DNA from: Desulfuromonadaceae bacterium
GTDB lineage: Bacteria; Desulfobacterota; Desulfuromonadia; Geobacterales; Pseudopelobacteraceae
Reading direction: 5' to 3'
Assembly (NCBI GenBank): GCA_028681335.1
Contig: JAQUIT010000002.1
Span: 310,001-374,000, forward strand
Length of the DNA: 64,000 nucleotides
In this document: piece by piece, positions 1 through 8,786 of the stretch
How positions within the stretch are numbered: the stretch's first letter is position 1
Layout: each line of letters begins with the position of its first letter
The notes under the pieces: model-generated
Told to the model about the DNA's origin: nothing
The model's input: the letters and a program-made list of their open reading frames with translations, nothing else
The model's database searches: none
Made by a program: the position numbers and the translations under genes

Positions 1-711
1 CTGCTTCATCTCATCGGCATTGGTTGAGATAATCACCTCATGGGCACCAAGACGGAGGGCGTCCTCTTTCTTGCTTGGAGAGGTAGTAAAGACCGCCACG
101 TGAGCGCCGAACGCTTTGGCGAACTTGACCGCCATGTGCCCCAATCCACCAAGGCCCACAACACCGACTTTTTTCCCCTTGATGTCGCCCCAGTGACGTA
201 TGGGTGAATAGGTGGTAATTCCGGCGCAGAGGAGCGGTGCCACTCCGGCAAGAGTGAGGTTGAGCGGGATATTCAGGACGAAGCGTTCATCGACGACAAT
301 ACTGTCGGAGTAACCGCCGTAGGTAACCGGCGCCGTCCCATGCTTGTCCGGGGAGTTGTAGGTGAAGGTTGCGTTATGGCAGAACTGTTCCTGGTGGTCG
401 TTGCAGGTGGGGCAGATGTGATCGGAATCCACCATGCAGCCGACCCCCACCAGGTCACCGGTTTTAAACTGCGTCACCTTGGCACCGACCGTGGTAACCC
501 TGCCGACAATCTCATGGCCGGGGATGCAGGGGTAGGTGGTGGGCATGACGCTGCTCCATTCGTCTCGAACCGTGTGGAGATCGGAATGACAGATGCCGCA
601 GAAGAGAATTTCGATCTGCACATCGCGCTCGGTCGTTTCACGGCGCGGGATGGTGTCGGCTACGAATGGAGATGATGCGCTGGCAACGGAATAGGCTTTT
701 GCTTGGTACAT
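1..711 (-). CDS. zinc-dependent NAD(P) alcohol dehydrogenase, partial
   Basis: The gene reads leftward from an ATG at 711 behind an AGGAGG site and runs off the window with 237 codons visible. The N-terminus has CGICHSDLH followed by GHEIVGRV, the catalytic zinc and GroES-like region of medium-chain dehydrogenases. A structural zinc cluster of spaced cysteines follows (CMVDSDHICPTC, then a Cys near QFC). The Rossmann motif VGLGGLGHMAVKFAKA binds the cofactor. The pattern fits the YahK/cinnamyl alcohol dehydrogenase branch, which reduces aldehydes in the cytoplasm. It lies just downstream of an aldo/keto reductase on the same strand, so the two may be cotranscribed. The real substrate cannot be told from sequence. 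Confidence 0.9.
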   Translation of the reverse strand, partial: MYQAKAYSVASASSPFVADTIPRRETTERDVQIEILFCGICHSDLHTVRDEWSSVMPTTYPCIPGHEIVGRVTTVGAKVTQFKTGDLVGVGCMVDSDHICPTCNDHQEQFCHNATFTYNSPDKHGTAPVTYGGYSDSIVVDERFVLNIPLNLTLAGVAPLLCAGITTYSPIRHWGDIKGKKVGVVGLGGLGHMAVKFAKAFGAHVAVFTTSPSKKEDALRLGAHEVIISTNADEMKQ

Positions 712-754
712 GATATATCCTCCTGAATGGTGATCTGCTGCTGACTGTGTGTGT

Positions 755-2161
<1,407 letters not shown>

Positions 2162-2815
2162 AAGGAGAGGGCCCTGGTGTCGGTTCGATCACTTGATTAT
2201 CGGTGTTGTTGTAAATCTGTTCCCGGGACTCAGAAATGCTGTTCTCCATGGCCGCTGACCACTTGCGGATCAGCAGCGCTTCCTTTTCAGATATGCCGAG
2301 GGAGAGCAGAAAGGCGTGGTGGGCCTCCGGCTCCCGTCGTTCAAACTCCACATGGAGTTTTTTCATGGCGGCGTCATCCATGCCGGCAGCGCGCAACATG
2401 GCGACGAACATCTCCTTGTTTACGCTGGCACCCACCCCACCCTCACCCTGCACCTTCAACATGCCGGCCAGCAGGTGCTGCTTGGTACGCAGGCCATCGA
2501 TCTCCGCGCCGATCTCATCCAGCCGCCGACGCAGCACGTTGGTCGTGTCGTCACCGGCAGTGGCGAGGATCGCCCTGATCCCTTCGATATCCATGCCGGC
2601 CCGGCGCAGTGAGCAGATCGACTCCAGCCGCCCCCGATCAGCGGGAGAGTACTGGCGATAACCGGCCTCACTCCGCTCCGATGGCGACAGCAGCCCGATC
2701 CGGTCGTAATAGAGCAGCGTGCTGCGGGACAGGCCGAACTGCCGGGCCAGTTGTGAAATACGGTACATGTGCCCTCCAAAAGTGCCCCCGGCGGATAGCC
2801 GGGGGCGAGTAACCA

Positions 2816-3001
2816 TCAGGCGGATGTGGTTCTGATGTCGCTGATCTTTTCTGCCGGCAGTCCCAGCCACTCCAGGAAGCTCTGGTGACCGGCCGGGTTT
2901 TCCTGCTCAAACAGGCGGTGCCACTTCTCCATTGCCGCCTGGTCCAGGCCAATGGCTTTGAAGCGGCTTACCCACTCCTCCACGGTAACAGTTGGTTTCA
3001 T
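2816..3001 (-). CDS. 61-residue protein related to the MerR C-terminal domain
   Basis: The ATG at 3001 follows AAGGAG. The whole protein resembles residues about 125-185 of the adjacent MerR regulator: both have an F-K/R-A-x-G-L/M-D-x-AAM-x-K motif, then a Glu-rich helix, H-x-x-FL, then LG-I/L-P/S-x-x-x. It therefore looks like a free-standing version of the regulator's C-terminal domain. It could compete for dimer contacts or for a ligand, but that is inference. It precedes the MerR gene in the same operon, with a TATAAT-like box and a perfect 12-base palindrome upstream. Confidence 0.8.
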   Translation of the reverse strand: MKPTVTVEEWVSRFKAIGLDQAAMEKWHRLFEQENPAGHQSFLEWLGLPAEKISDIRTTSA

Positions 3002-3026
3002 AGTTCGTTCTCCTTTACAGGTAGTT

Positions 3027-3053
3027 ATTATATCATGGCCATGACAAGGACAA
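3027..3053 (-). promoter_or_regulatory. putative promoter and operator of the small-gene/MerR operon
   Basis: On the minus strand TTGTCC (3053-3048) and TATAAT (3032-3027) flank a perfect palindrome, TCATGGCCATGA (3044-3033). The spacing is only 15 bases, so the -35 assignment is weak; the -10 box and the palindrome are clear. Autoregulation by the MerR protein is plausible. Confidence 0.45.
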
Positions 3054-3106
3054 CGCTAAACCGTGAAGTGGTAGACGGGTCAAGATGTTTTTTATTTGTG
3101 ACAAAA

Positions 3107-3135
3107 AAGCAAAGGCGGCCGATTGGCCGCCTTTT
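3107..3135 (-). terminator. intrinsic terminator hairpin
   Basis: AAAGGCGGCC and GGCCGCCTTT form a perfect 10-base-pair stem with a GATT loop; on the minus strand six T follow. It now lies downstream of only a 34-base aldo/keto reductase scrap, so it is probably a leftover of a rearranged transcription unit. Confidence 0.75.
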
Positions 3136-3161
3136 GAATTACGTATGGTGTCCCTGGAATT

Positions 3162-3195
3162 CCGAGTGCCGAGACTTCCAGCCCGCTGTTTCCCA
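3162..3195 (-). pseudogene. scrap of the aldo/keto reductase 5' region
   Basis: Thirty-four bases match 1710-1743 inside the aldo/keto reductase gene with one mismatch. The next base joins directly to sequence equivalent to 1812, so 68 bases including the reductase start codon are deleted in this copy. Confidence 0.85.
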
Positions 3196-3545
3196 GTACT
3201 CCAGGAAAAGCGCAGGCCGGTAGATCAATCCTGCTCAATTTTTGCCTGATCGTCCGAAACAGCGGATAGTTATTGTCACGCGATGTGGGGGTAGGTACTA
3301 TGTGAACAGGAGGAAGTAAAGGTGAAAGAGGCCACTATGCAGGGTATTGGCAATGATAGTCTTGACGTCGCGATCGGAACGCTGAGGACAAGCATTGCCC
3401 GTTTGGCCGATAAGGGCGAGCAGCATACAACCGCTATCCCCGGCCTGTCACTGTTCCGGCGGACTGAACCGACCGAGCCGCTTACCGGCATGTATGAACC
3501 GAGCATCTGCCTGATCGCTCAAGGGGCCAAGCGTGTGCGCCTCGG
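3196..3545 (+). repeat. direct repeat, copy 2 (intact araC upstream region and 5' end)
   Basis: Partner of 1812-2161. In this copy the AraC gene continues intact. The almost unchanged non-coding part suggests recent copying, gene conversion or constraint on the regulatory site. Confidence 0.95.
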
Positions 3546-4257
3546 GGATGACACCTATGTGTATGACGCGCACCATTATCTGATCACATCGGTGCATCTG
3601 CCCACGGTGGTGCAGATTATTGAAGCAAGCCCGGAAAGGCCGTATCTGGGGCTCAGACTGATGCTCGATCAGCGCGAGATTTCGCAACTGATGGTGGACA
3701 GCAACCTTCCCCCACCGCGGGTGCAGCCGTCGGGCCGCGGCATGGCGACCGGCGAGGTGGGGCTGCCGCTGCTCACCGCCTTTCAGCGGTTGGTCGACCT
3801 GCTTGCCGATCGGCAGGATATACCGATTCTGGCACCGATCATCCAGCGGGAAATAACCTACCGTCTGCTGGTCGGGGATCAGGGCGAGAGGCTGCGCCAG
3901 ATAGCATCTGCGGGGAGCCAGAGTCACCAGATAGCACGGGCGATCGACTGGTTGAAGGCCAACTTCTCGCAGCCATTAAGCATTGATGACCTCGCTGCCC
4001 AGGTCCGCATGAGCAGCTCCACATTTCATCATCATTTCCGCTCGATGACGGCGTTAAGCCCGTTACAGTTCCAGAAGCAGCTGCGCCTGCAGGAAGCCAG
4101 GCGGTTGATGTTGTCTGAATGCATGGATGCCGCCAACGCGGCGTTTCAGGTCGGCTACGAAAGTCCCTCGCAGTTCAGCCGTGAATACAATCGCCAGTTT
4201 GGGGCACCACCGCTACGCGACGTCACAAAGCTGCGTCAGATGTCTCGTGCCGGATAG
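3322..4257 (+). CDS. AraC-family transcriptional regulator
   Basis: The protein has 311 residues from a GTG at 3322, placed 8 bases after AGGAGG. Residues about 30-190 are an AraC_N-type sensing domain (EPSICLIAQGAKRVRLGDDTYVYD). Residues about 210-305 hold two helix-turn-helix motifs: SIDDLAAQVRMSSSTFHHHFR, and AAFQVGYESPSQFSREYNRQFG, the signature of AraC DNA-binding domains. It probably controls the aldo/keto reductase whose 5' end lies beside both copies of its promoter region. Its inducer is unknown. A terminator follows at 4418. Confidence 0.93.
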   Translation: MKEATMQGIGNDSLDVAIGTLRTSIARLADKGEQHTTAIPGLSLFRRTEPTEPLTGMYEPSICLIAQGAKRVRLGDDTYVYDAHHYLITSVHLPTVVQIIEASPERPYLGLRLMLDQREISQLMVDSNLPPPRVQPSGRGMATGEVGLPLLTAFQRLVDLLADRQDIPILAPIIQREITYRLLVGDQGERLRQIASAGSQSHQIARAIDWLKANFSQPLSIDDLAAQVRMSSSTFHHHFRSMTALSPLQFQKQLRLQEARRLMLSECMDAANAAFQVGYESPSQFSREYNRQFGAPPLRDVTKLRQMSRAG

Positions 4258-4417
4258 ATGGTCATGTTGTTGAACATCAAGTGATGTCGGTACGGGGTAC
4301 GGCACCGGTGATCTGTTCAGTGGACGATGAAATCATGAGAGGAGACTTCTTCTGACGGATGCGCACGTTTGAGTTGGTGTGCCGGTAGCGAGTTGGTTGG
4401 ATGGGTTACTAAAACTG

Positions 4418-4451
4418 AAAAAGGCCAGGCAGATTAGATGCTTGGCCTTTT
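4418..4451 (+). terminator. bidirectional terminator after the AraC regulator
   Basis: AAAAAGGCCA pairs with TTGGCCTTTT around a partly paired centre (GCA with TGC). T-runs occur on both sides. The hairpin resembles the one after tRNA-Phe at 8612-8639. Confidence 0.7.
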
Positions 4452-4463
4452 CTGTTTGTATGG

Positions 4464-4543
4464 TGCCTGGAGAGGGCCAAGTCCGGGAGCCGGTTTGGTC
4501 ACTTGATTGTCAGTACGGTTGCAAATAGGTCCCCGGAAATCTG
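4464..4543 (-). pseudogene. degenerate 3' end of a second MerR-type gene
   Basis: Read on the minus strand, this stretch aligns with the 3' part of the MerR gene (about 2164-2235). Both share GGAGAGGGCC, then TCACTTGATT and a GTTGYAAAT block on the plus strand, corresponding to protein residues like TDNQV. Identity is roughly 70% by eye. It appears to be what is left of a MerR gene that once stood downstream of this AraC copy. Confidence 0.5.
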
Positions 4544-4550
4544 CTTCTCT

Positions 4551-5672
4551 TCACGCCTCGGCCACCCCGCCAGCGATGATCTCTGTTACCCACCCGGCCA
4601 GCAGCGCCAGTTGGTCAAGCGGCATCCGCTCCGCCGTTGTATGCACCTTTTCATAGCCACAGCAGAGCACCACCGTCGGCACTCCCCGTTCATTGAAATA
4701 ATTGGCGTCGGAACCGCCGCCGCTTCCGCTGAAACGTACCGGCACCCCGATCCGTTCCGCGGCCCGTGCCGCCCGCTGTGCCGGTTCACATGTTTCATTC
4801 AGCCGTAAGGCCGGGTAGCAGGGGGTGGTTGTCACGGTAACCGTACCGCCGGATTCGTTGGCTGCCGTTTCGATGACTTCGGTCAGTCTGGCCAGCTGAA
4901 ACTGCACCTTGGCCGGGTCGAGCGAGCGCACCTCGCCGCGCAATTCGCAACGTTCAGGAACGATATTGGTCGGACCGACGGCGGAAATGCTGCCGATGTT
5001 GGCAGTGGTCTCCTCGTCGATGCGCAGCAGTTCCATACGGCTGATGGCCAGCGCGGCCATTTGGATCGCCGAAATCCCCTGCTCGGGGGCGATGCCGGCA
5101 TGGGCGCTGCGGCCATGAAACTGCGCCGTGAACTTGTACTGCTGTGGTGCCCGCACCACGATGCCCCCCACCGGGCCACCGGCATCAAGCACGAAGCCGA
5201 TGCGTGAAACCACCGGGGACAGGTCGAAATGGCTGGAGCCGACCAGTGCCAGTTCTTCGGCAACGGTCAGCACCACTTCAATGGCCGGATAAAGGCTGCC
5301 GGATTCCTGCAGCGCCGTCACCGCTTCCAGTAATGCGGCCAGACCGGCGGCATCATCGGCGCCGAGCACGGTGCTGCCGTCGCTGACAATGGCATCCCCC
5401 TCAATGCGCGGTTTCACGCCCACGCCGGGAACGACGCGGTCGAGATGGCAGGAAAACAGCAGCGGTTCTCCCGGTGCTGTGCCCGCCAGGCGGGCATAGA
5501 GGTTGCCGGCGTTACCGCCGATCTTTCCGCCGGTATCATCCTCCGTAACGGTAAAGCCAAGTGCTTGCAACTGCACCGTCATCCGGTCGGCCATCAACCG
5601 TTCGCCCAGCGGTTCCGAGTCAACGGCGCAGAGTTCCATGAATATCGAGTAAAGTCTGTCAGTGTCAATCAT
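4551..5672 (-). CDS. M20-family metallopeptidase (PepT-like)
   Basis: The protein has about 373 residues from an ATG at 5672 (a 5-residue longer start at 5687 exists but lacks a binding site). The di-zinc ligands of M20 peptidases are visible: His and Asp in SCHLDRV, Asp in LGADDAAG, the catalytic Glu pair in VAEE, Asp in LDAGGP and the last His in EKVHTTAE. A lid/dimer domain with GRSAHAG lies in the middle. It likely cleaves small peptides in the cytoplasm. It stands alone between the AraC region and the hipBA islet. Confidence 0.9.
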   Translation of the reverse strand: MIDTDRLYSIFMELCAVDSEPLGERLMADRMTVQLQALGFTVTEDDTGGKIGGNAGNLYARLAGTAPGEPLLFSCHLDRVVPGVGVKPRIEGDAIVSDGSTVLGADDAAGLAALLEAVTALQESGSLYPAIEVVLTVAEELALVGSSHFDLSPVVSRIGFVLDAGGPVGGIVVRAPQQYKFTAQFHGRSAHAGIAPEQGISAIQMAALAISRMELLRIDEETTANIGSISAVGPTNIVPERCELRGEVRSLDPAKVQFQLARLTEVIETAANESGGTVTVTTTPCYPALRLNETCEPAQRAARAAERIGVPVRFSGSGGGSDANYFNERGVPTVVLCCGYEKVHTTAERMPLDQLALLAGWVTEIIAGGVAEA

Positions 5673-6023
5673 ACGTCCCCGTTTCATCTGTTGGTGTGCC
5701 TGCTACGATAGCCGATTGCTCAGGAGTTGTCATCTCTGTTTACCACGAGGGGCGGTCAGCATCCTGCTTCGGTCTTTTGTTGTTGGCGGTTTATTTTTTG
5801 TGTCAATCCAACATAACCACTTTAATGAAGGGGTTTGTGGTGGGTATGTGAAGTGTGTTTACTGAGAACGTTCAGTGGAACCATTATGTTGAAAAAATGT
5901 GCGGCGCTGGACCAAAGTTATTGAAGAAGGCTGAGTGGGCAGGTGCCAGCACAATTCCTCTGCGCCGACCAACAGCCCCATCTATAGGCTCTTCGAATAA
6001 CAACGGAATGTGTGACGGGAAAC

Positions 6024-6059
6024 AACAAAGCACCTGCAAATTAATGCAGGTGCTTTGTT
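6024..6059 (-). terminator. terminator beside the tRNA-Phe fragment
   Basis: A perfect 15-base-pair stem (AACAAAGCACCTGCA with its complement) around a 6-base loop. It sits at the same place relative to the tRNA fragment as the 8612-8639 terminator does to the intact tRNA-Phe, so it is probably the original tRNA-Phe terminator, displaced when the islet inserted. Confidence 0.75.
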
Positions 6060-6069
6060 TGTTTAAGTG

Positions 6070-6107
6070 CAGGGACGGATCGAACCGCCGACACGAGGAT
6101 TTTCAAT
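6070..6107 (-). pseudogene. tRNA-Phe 3' fragment (probable attachment-site duplicate)
   Basis: This block matches 8658-8696 of the intact tRNA-Phe gene, from the acceptor side through the T arm to the anticodon loop, with a single one-base gap. The acceptor end and the 5' half are absent. A direct repeat of a tRNA 3' part at the far side of inserted DNA is the classic scar of integrase-driven insertion. Confidence 0.88.
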
Positions 6108-6212
6108 TCTTTCAGTATGTCCGCAACGTTATGATATGGCAGGGGACTAAAATTTGTCACCTTGTCAAACCCATTGTTTTTTGCTACCGGCATCCGATGG
6201 TTCTAAGCACTA

Positions 6213-7544
6213 CTATGAAATACGCTCAAAAGCTTTGTCCATAAAGGACAAAATGGGAATAACGGTTGACTCCATATGCTCTGGTGTTAATACCGAAGCA
6301 GCCTGACTCATAACACGCTCTTTTACGGAATCCTTCATCCCAATCAACTCATTGATAATTGCATCTATTTCCTCATCGGGAAACTGGCAATAATGGGCTG
6401 AAGAGAACCAATGCCGACGCAATATATGATCCCAGTTATAATGCTTGCTCTTGCCCCTGACCGCCATGGCCATTTTTATCTTCTGTGGGAGAAATTGTTT
6501 TTTTGCCAGAAGAGGGTAAGCCGATATGACGTCGTAACTTGGCGTGAGGCAATAAGGTCCACCCGGTTGCAAATAGATACTGAAATTTTTTGCATGGCCA
6601 TCAATGGCACCCATCAAAAAAAACAATATCTGGCTTTTCATAAACCTGCGGCGGTCTGACATTGCATCTGAAGAACCCAGCAAAAACTTCATTATACTTT
6701 CCATTCCCGGTCCGCCATCGCTTTCATATTTAAGAGCTGGAGGAATATTAAGCGCTTGACACAGATCTTCTTGGGGCAATCTGATCAACCAGGATTTGTC
6801 CTCAGACCATCTGCGGTCAAACCGTTTAATCACGAGTACCTTCATGTCATCGAAAGTCTCTATGCCGGTGTCAGCGACTGGAATGCCAAACTCTTTGAGA
6901 AGCAGGTGGCATATCCACTCGTTCTCTACACTATCCGTCAGGTCCATGTTGCTGTGTTCAATTTTGCCTATAGGCAACTTGAATATATGGCTGGTAGGGG
7001 TAGATCCCAAGGGGCGGCACCAACGCCCATCAAGAAATAGAAGAGCTGTTTTTTCCTGTGCCCCGGCCATGGATATTCTGAAATCGTCGTTTTCATTCAT
7101 CCCAAGCGGCATTGTTCTGTAATTTCTCAGAGTTGTAGCTATTTCTGATTCAGAGAGCGGCGTGGCATTAATTTTACGCACATCAGAAACGACAGCGTCT
7201 TCCGGCAGAATTTGGATTGCGCCAACGCAATCACCGCCAATATGCCATAATAAATCGAAGCCGCTGTTACTAGGCGCACAAAACTTAGCCTGAATCCTAT
7301 TACGAATAGACACATTGTCCGGCAGCAAGTTTTCAAAAAAGTTTTCGACTACCGCCCCCGTATAAACCCTTCCTGGTAAAGGCATAGACATTGATAGCGG
7401 CCTGCTTGCCGGCGAACTAAACCAACTATCCAGATACTCAAAACGAAGTTGCCCTGTAGACGCCTTGGTTAAGTGGCCAACATGCTCGCCGTTCATAAGT
7501 ATAAAAAGTTCGTTTTTTCTTTTCCGGGCGCGCCCAATCACCAT
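6213..7544 (-). CDS. hipA: HipA-type serine/threonine kinase toxin
   Basis: The protein has 443 residues, close to E. coli HipA (about 440). An N-terminal Couple_hipA domain (residues 5-115) precedes the kinase. ISMAGAQEKTALLF matches the loop carrying the autophosphorylated serine; IDGHAKNFSIYL has the catalytic Asp, and SYDVISAYP the magnesium Asp. HipA kinases of this family phosphorylate glutamyl-tRNA synthetase and stop growth unless bound by HipB. The start overlaps the hipB stop by 7 bases (ATGGTGA), so the two are translationally coupled. The gene lies in AT-rich DNA between tRNA-Phe and its broken copy, which suggests transfer. No truncation is seen. Confidence 0.93.
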   Translation of the reverse strand: MVIGRARKRKNELFILMNGEHVGHLTKASTGQLRFEYLDSWFSSPASRPLSMSMPLPGRVYTGAVVENFFENLLPDNVSIRNRIQAKFCAPSNSGFDLLWHIGGDCVGAIQILPEDAVVSDVRKINATPLSESEIATTLRNYRTMPLGMNENDDFRISMAGAQEKTALLFLDGRWCRPLGSTPTSHIFKLPIGKIEHSNMDLTDSVENEWICHLLLKEFGIPVADTGIETFDDMKVLVIKRFDRRWSEDKSWLIRLPQEDLCQALNIPPALKYESDGGPGMESIMKFLLGSSDAMSDRRRFMKSQILFFLMGAIDGHAKNFSIYLQPGGPYCLTPSYDVISAYPLLAKKQFLPQKIKMAMAVRGKSKHYNWDHILRRHWFSSAHYCQFPDEEIDAIINELIGMKDSVKERVMSQAASVLTPEHMESTVIPILSFMDKAFERIS

Positions 7545-7783
7545 GCGTCACCTTCTTGTACCGGTTTTTTTCTAGGACGGACAACAAGCTCAAGGTCAAG
7601 TGCCGCCAAGACACGGAAGAGTGTGCCAAGACCTACTCCTGCTTTCCCGGCTTCCAGCTTTGATATGGTATGCTGCTCTATCCCGACAAGTTTGCCAACC
7701 TGTGCCTGCGTTAGGTGTTTGTTCTTCCTATCTGCCCTCATTGTTTTTCCAAGTATTTCTGCCGTTAGAACAGACTGCTCCAT
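7538..7783 (-). CDS. hipB: HipB-type antitoxin and repressor
   Basis: An 81-residue protein with a Cro/C1-type helix-turn-helix: LTQAQVGKLVGIEQHTISKLEAG. The basic C-terminal tail is the part that would reach HipA. It would neutralise HipA and repress the operon. The ATG follows GGAGG. Inverted repeats rich in ATAT lie just upstream at 7822-7869 and are the likely operators. Confidence 0.93.
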   Translation of the reverse strand: MEQSVLTAEILGKTMRADRKNKHLTQAQVGKLVGIEQHTISKLEAGKAGVGLGTLFRVLAALDLELVVRPRKKPVQEGDAW

Positions 7784-7821
7784 ATTAACCTCCAGAATTA
7801 TACTCGTTCAGATATATAAAT

Positions 7822-7869
7822 ATTATATGTGCAATCGAATATAATCAATGAAAATATCTTATCGGATAT
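7822..7869 (-). promoter_or_regulatory. putative HipB operators in the hipBA promoter
   Basis: Two inverted repeats lie 40-90 bases upstream of hipB: ATTATAT with ATATAAT, 10 bases apart (7822-7845), and ATATC with GATAT, 6 bases apart (7854-7869). The second resembles the TATCC-N8-GGATA operators of E. coli HipB, with a shorter spacer. A TATAAT box overlaps the first repeat on the minus strand. Confidence 0.5.
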
Positions 7870-7907
7870 ATTGCTGCAGTATTTGGAAACCCTCTCAATA
7901 GATACAA

Positions 7908-7936
7908 TAAAAGCCCATTTTTCCAAGGGGCTTTTA
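7908..7936 (-). terminator. terminator downstream of the tRNA-Leu fragment
   Basis: TAAAAGCCC pairs with GGGCTTTTA. It sits just past the 3' side of the tRNA-Leu fragment, as expected for the terminator of the lost tRNA gene. Confidence 0.6.
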
Positions 7937-7968
7937 AGTACTGCACAGGATTATATTGGATGAGTTGG

Positions 7969-8033
7969 TGGTAGCGAGGACGGGGGCGAAACGGCGCAAC
8001 TTTTCGGTCGAGGGATTTTAAGTCCCTTGCGTC
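7969..8033 (-). pseudogene. tRNA-Leu(UAA) 3' fragment
   Basis: Read on the minus strand, an anticodon arm AGGGACTTAAAATCCCT (anticodon TAA) is followed by a tRNA-Leu type variable arm, a damaged T arm and an acceptor side ending in ACCA. The 5' half (D arm and 5' acceptor) is missing. It is the remnant of a tRNA-Leu gene or of an attachment-site copy from another mobile element. Confidence 0.7.
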
Positions 8034-8605
8034 ATAATGTAGTCACGTTGCCATGCAGGTTTTTCGCGTTGCCAGTAACCTTTAGGCGGCAACTCTACTC
8101 CTTGTTTTACACATCTTTTCTTTACCGGAATAATTCCGGAACACCATACATAATTCAATAAGGTGGCCAATTGGCCGCCTTTGCTGTTTCTAAGACAATC
8201 TGCCTGGGAATTGGCTGTAGTACACAGTTCTGCTGGTGAGATTTACGCGCATATAAATCCCGCAAATCCCTGTTCCGGCCGCAATGATATCCGCCGATGA
8301 CCCCGGTGTTCCTGTGGCAATTCAAATTGATAGTGATATTGAAGTTTGTATGCTGAGAACTGGTGTGTCTCCTCCAAGTACGAGGTGTCTCGGGTTGCCT
8401 GCTATCTGAGCGTTATGTAGTGTCGTTGCCCTGTTGGGCGATGATGGGATTCAGGCGTAGGTTGTGCTTGCTTCGGTGCTAAAGATGCAAATGGGCAGAG
8501 TTGATCTTCTTACATGATTTGTACTCTAAGGTGGGTTGGTGTGGGGAAAGATGGTGCCCAGTGTTGGCGTGCCGTCTGTTTGGCTGATTGAAATGTTTTC
8601 ACCAA
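8034..8605. other. intergenic stretch, decayed, no gene
   Basis: No frame has start, binding site and plausible composition. It holds a palindrome CCGGAA-TAA-TTCCGG (8125-8139), a terminator-like stem AAGGTGGCC/GGCCGCCTT (8160-8181), and at 8551 the 10 bases TGGTGCCCAG that also form the acceptor end of tRNA-Phe. No integrase remnant could be recognised. Confidence 0.55.
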
Positions 8606-8639
8606 CTAAAAAAGGCCAAGCATCGAAATGCTTGGCCTT
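8606..8639 (-). terminator. tRNA-Phe terminator
   Basis: AAGGCCAAGCAT and ATGCTTGGCCTT form a perfect 12-base-pair stem with a CGAA loop; six T follow on the minus strand. It lies 12 bases past the tRNA 3' end. Confidence 0.88.
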
Positions 8640-8650
8640 AAATATTTAAG

Positions 8651-8726
8651 TGGTGCCCAGGGACGGAATCGAACCGCCGACACGAGGATTTTCAATCCTC
8701 TGCTCTACCGACTGAGCTACCTGGGC
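8651..8726 (-). tRNA. tRNA-Phe (GAA)
   Basis: The minus strand gives GCCCAGG acceptor, AGCTCAGTCGGTAGAGC D arm, an anticodon arm with GAA in GAGGATTGAAAATCCTC, the GGTTCGATTCC T arm and an encoded CCA end (76 bases). All stems pair. A promoter and terminator flank it. The gene is the insertion target of the islet to its left. Confidence 0.97.
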
Positions 8727-8738
8727 AAAAGGATTTCC

Positions 8739-8767
8739 TTTATAAGGTTATCGGTGCGTAGTGTCAA
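8739..8767 (-). promoter_or_regulatory. tRNA-Phe promoter
   Basis: TTGACA (8767-8762) and TATAAA (8744-8739) on the minus strand are separated by exactly 17 bases and lie just upstream of the tRNA 5' end. Confidence 0.85.
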
Positions 8768-8786
8768 TAAAAAAGTTCAGTTTCTG

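Larger units (their letters stand above)
5673..6212. other. intergenic stretch without a credible gene
   Basis: The only long frame here (5855 onward, plus strand) runs through a terminator hairpin and a tRNA fragment and has no binding site. The stretch holds the hairpin at 6024-6059 and the tRNA-Phe fragment at 6070-6107, which mark the left edge of the hipBA islet. I see nothing else. Confidence 0.6.

Noticed and set aside
3145..3161. tRNA acceptor-like TGGTGTCCCTGGAATTC at the cassette junction, and TGGTGCCTGGA at 4461
   Set aside because: Both follow terminators as tRNA ends do in this window, but no arm can be folded beyond a dozen bases.
5855..6244. 130-residue frame on the plus strand left of hipA
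   Set aside because: It runs through a perfect terminator hairpin and a tRNA-Phe fragment and overlaps the hipA stop; no binding site or recognisable domain.
8551..8562. Third tRNA-Phe fragment (TGGTGCCCAG)
   Set aside because: Only 10 bases match the acceptor end, with no T-arm sequence beyond; too short to claim.
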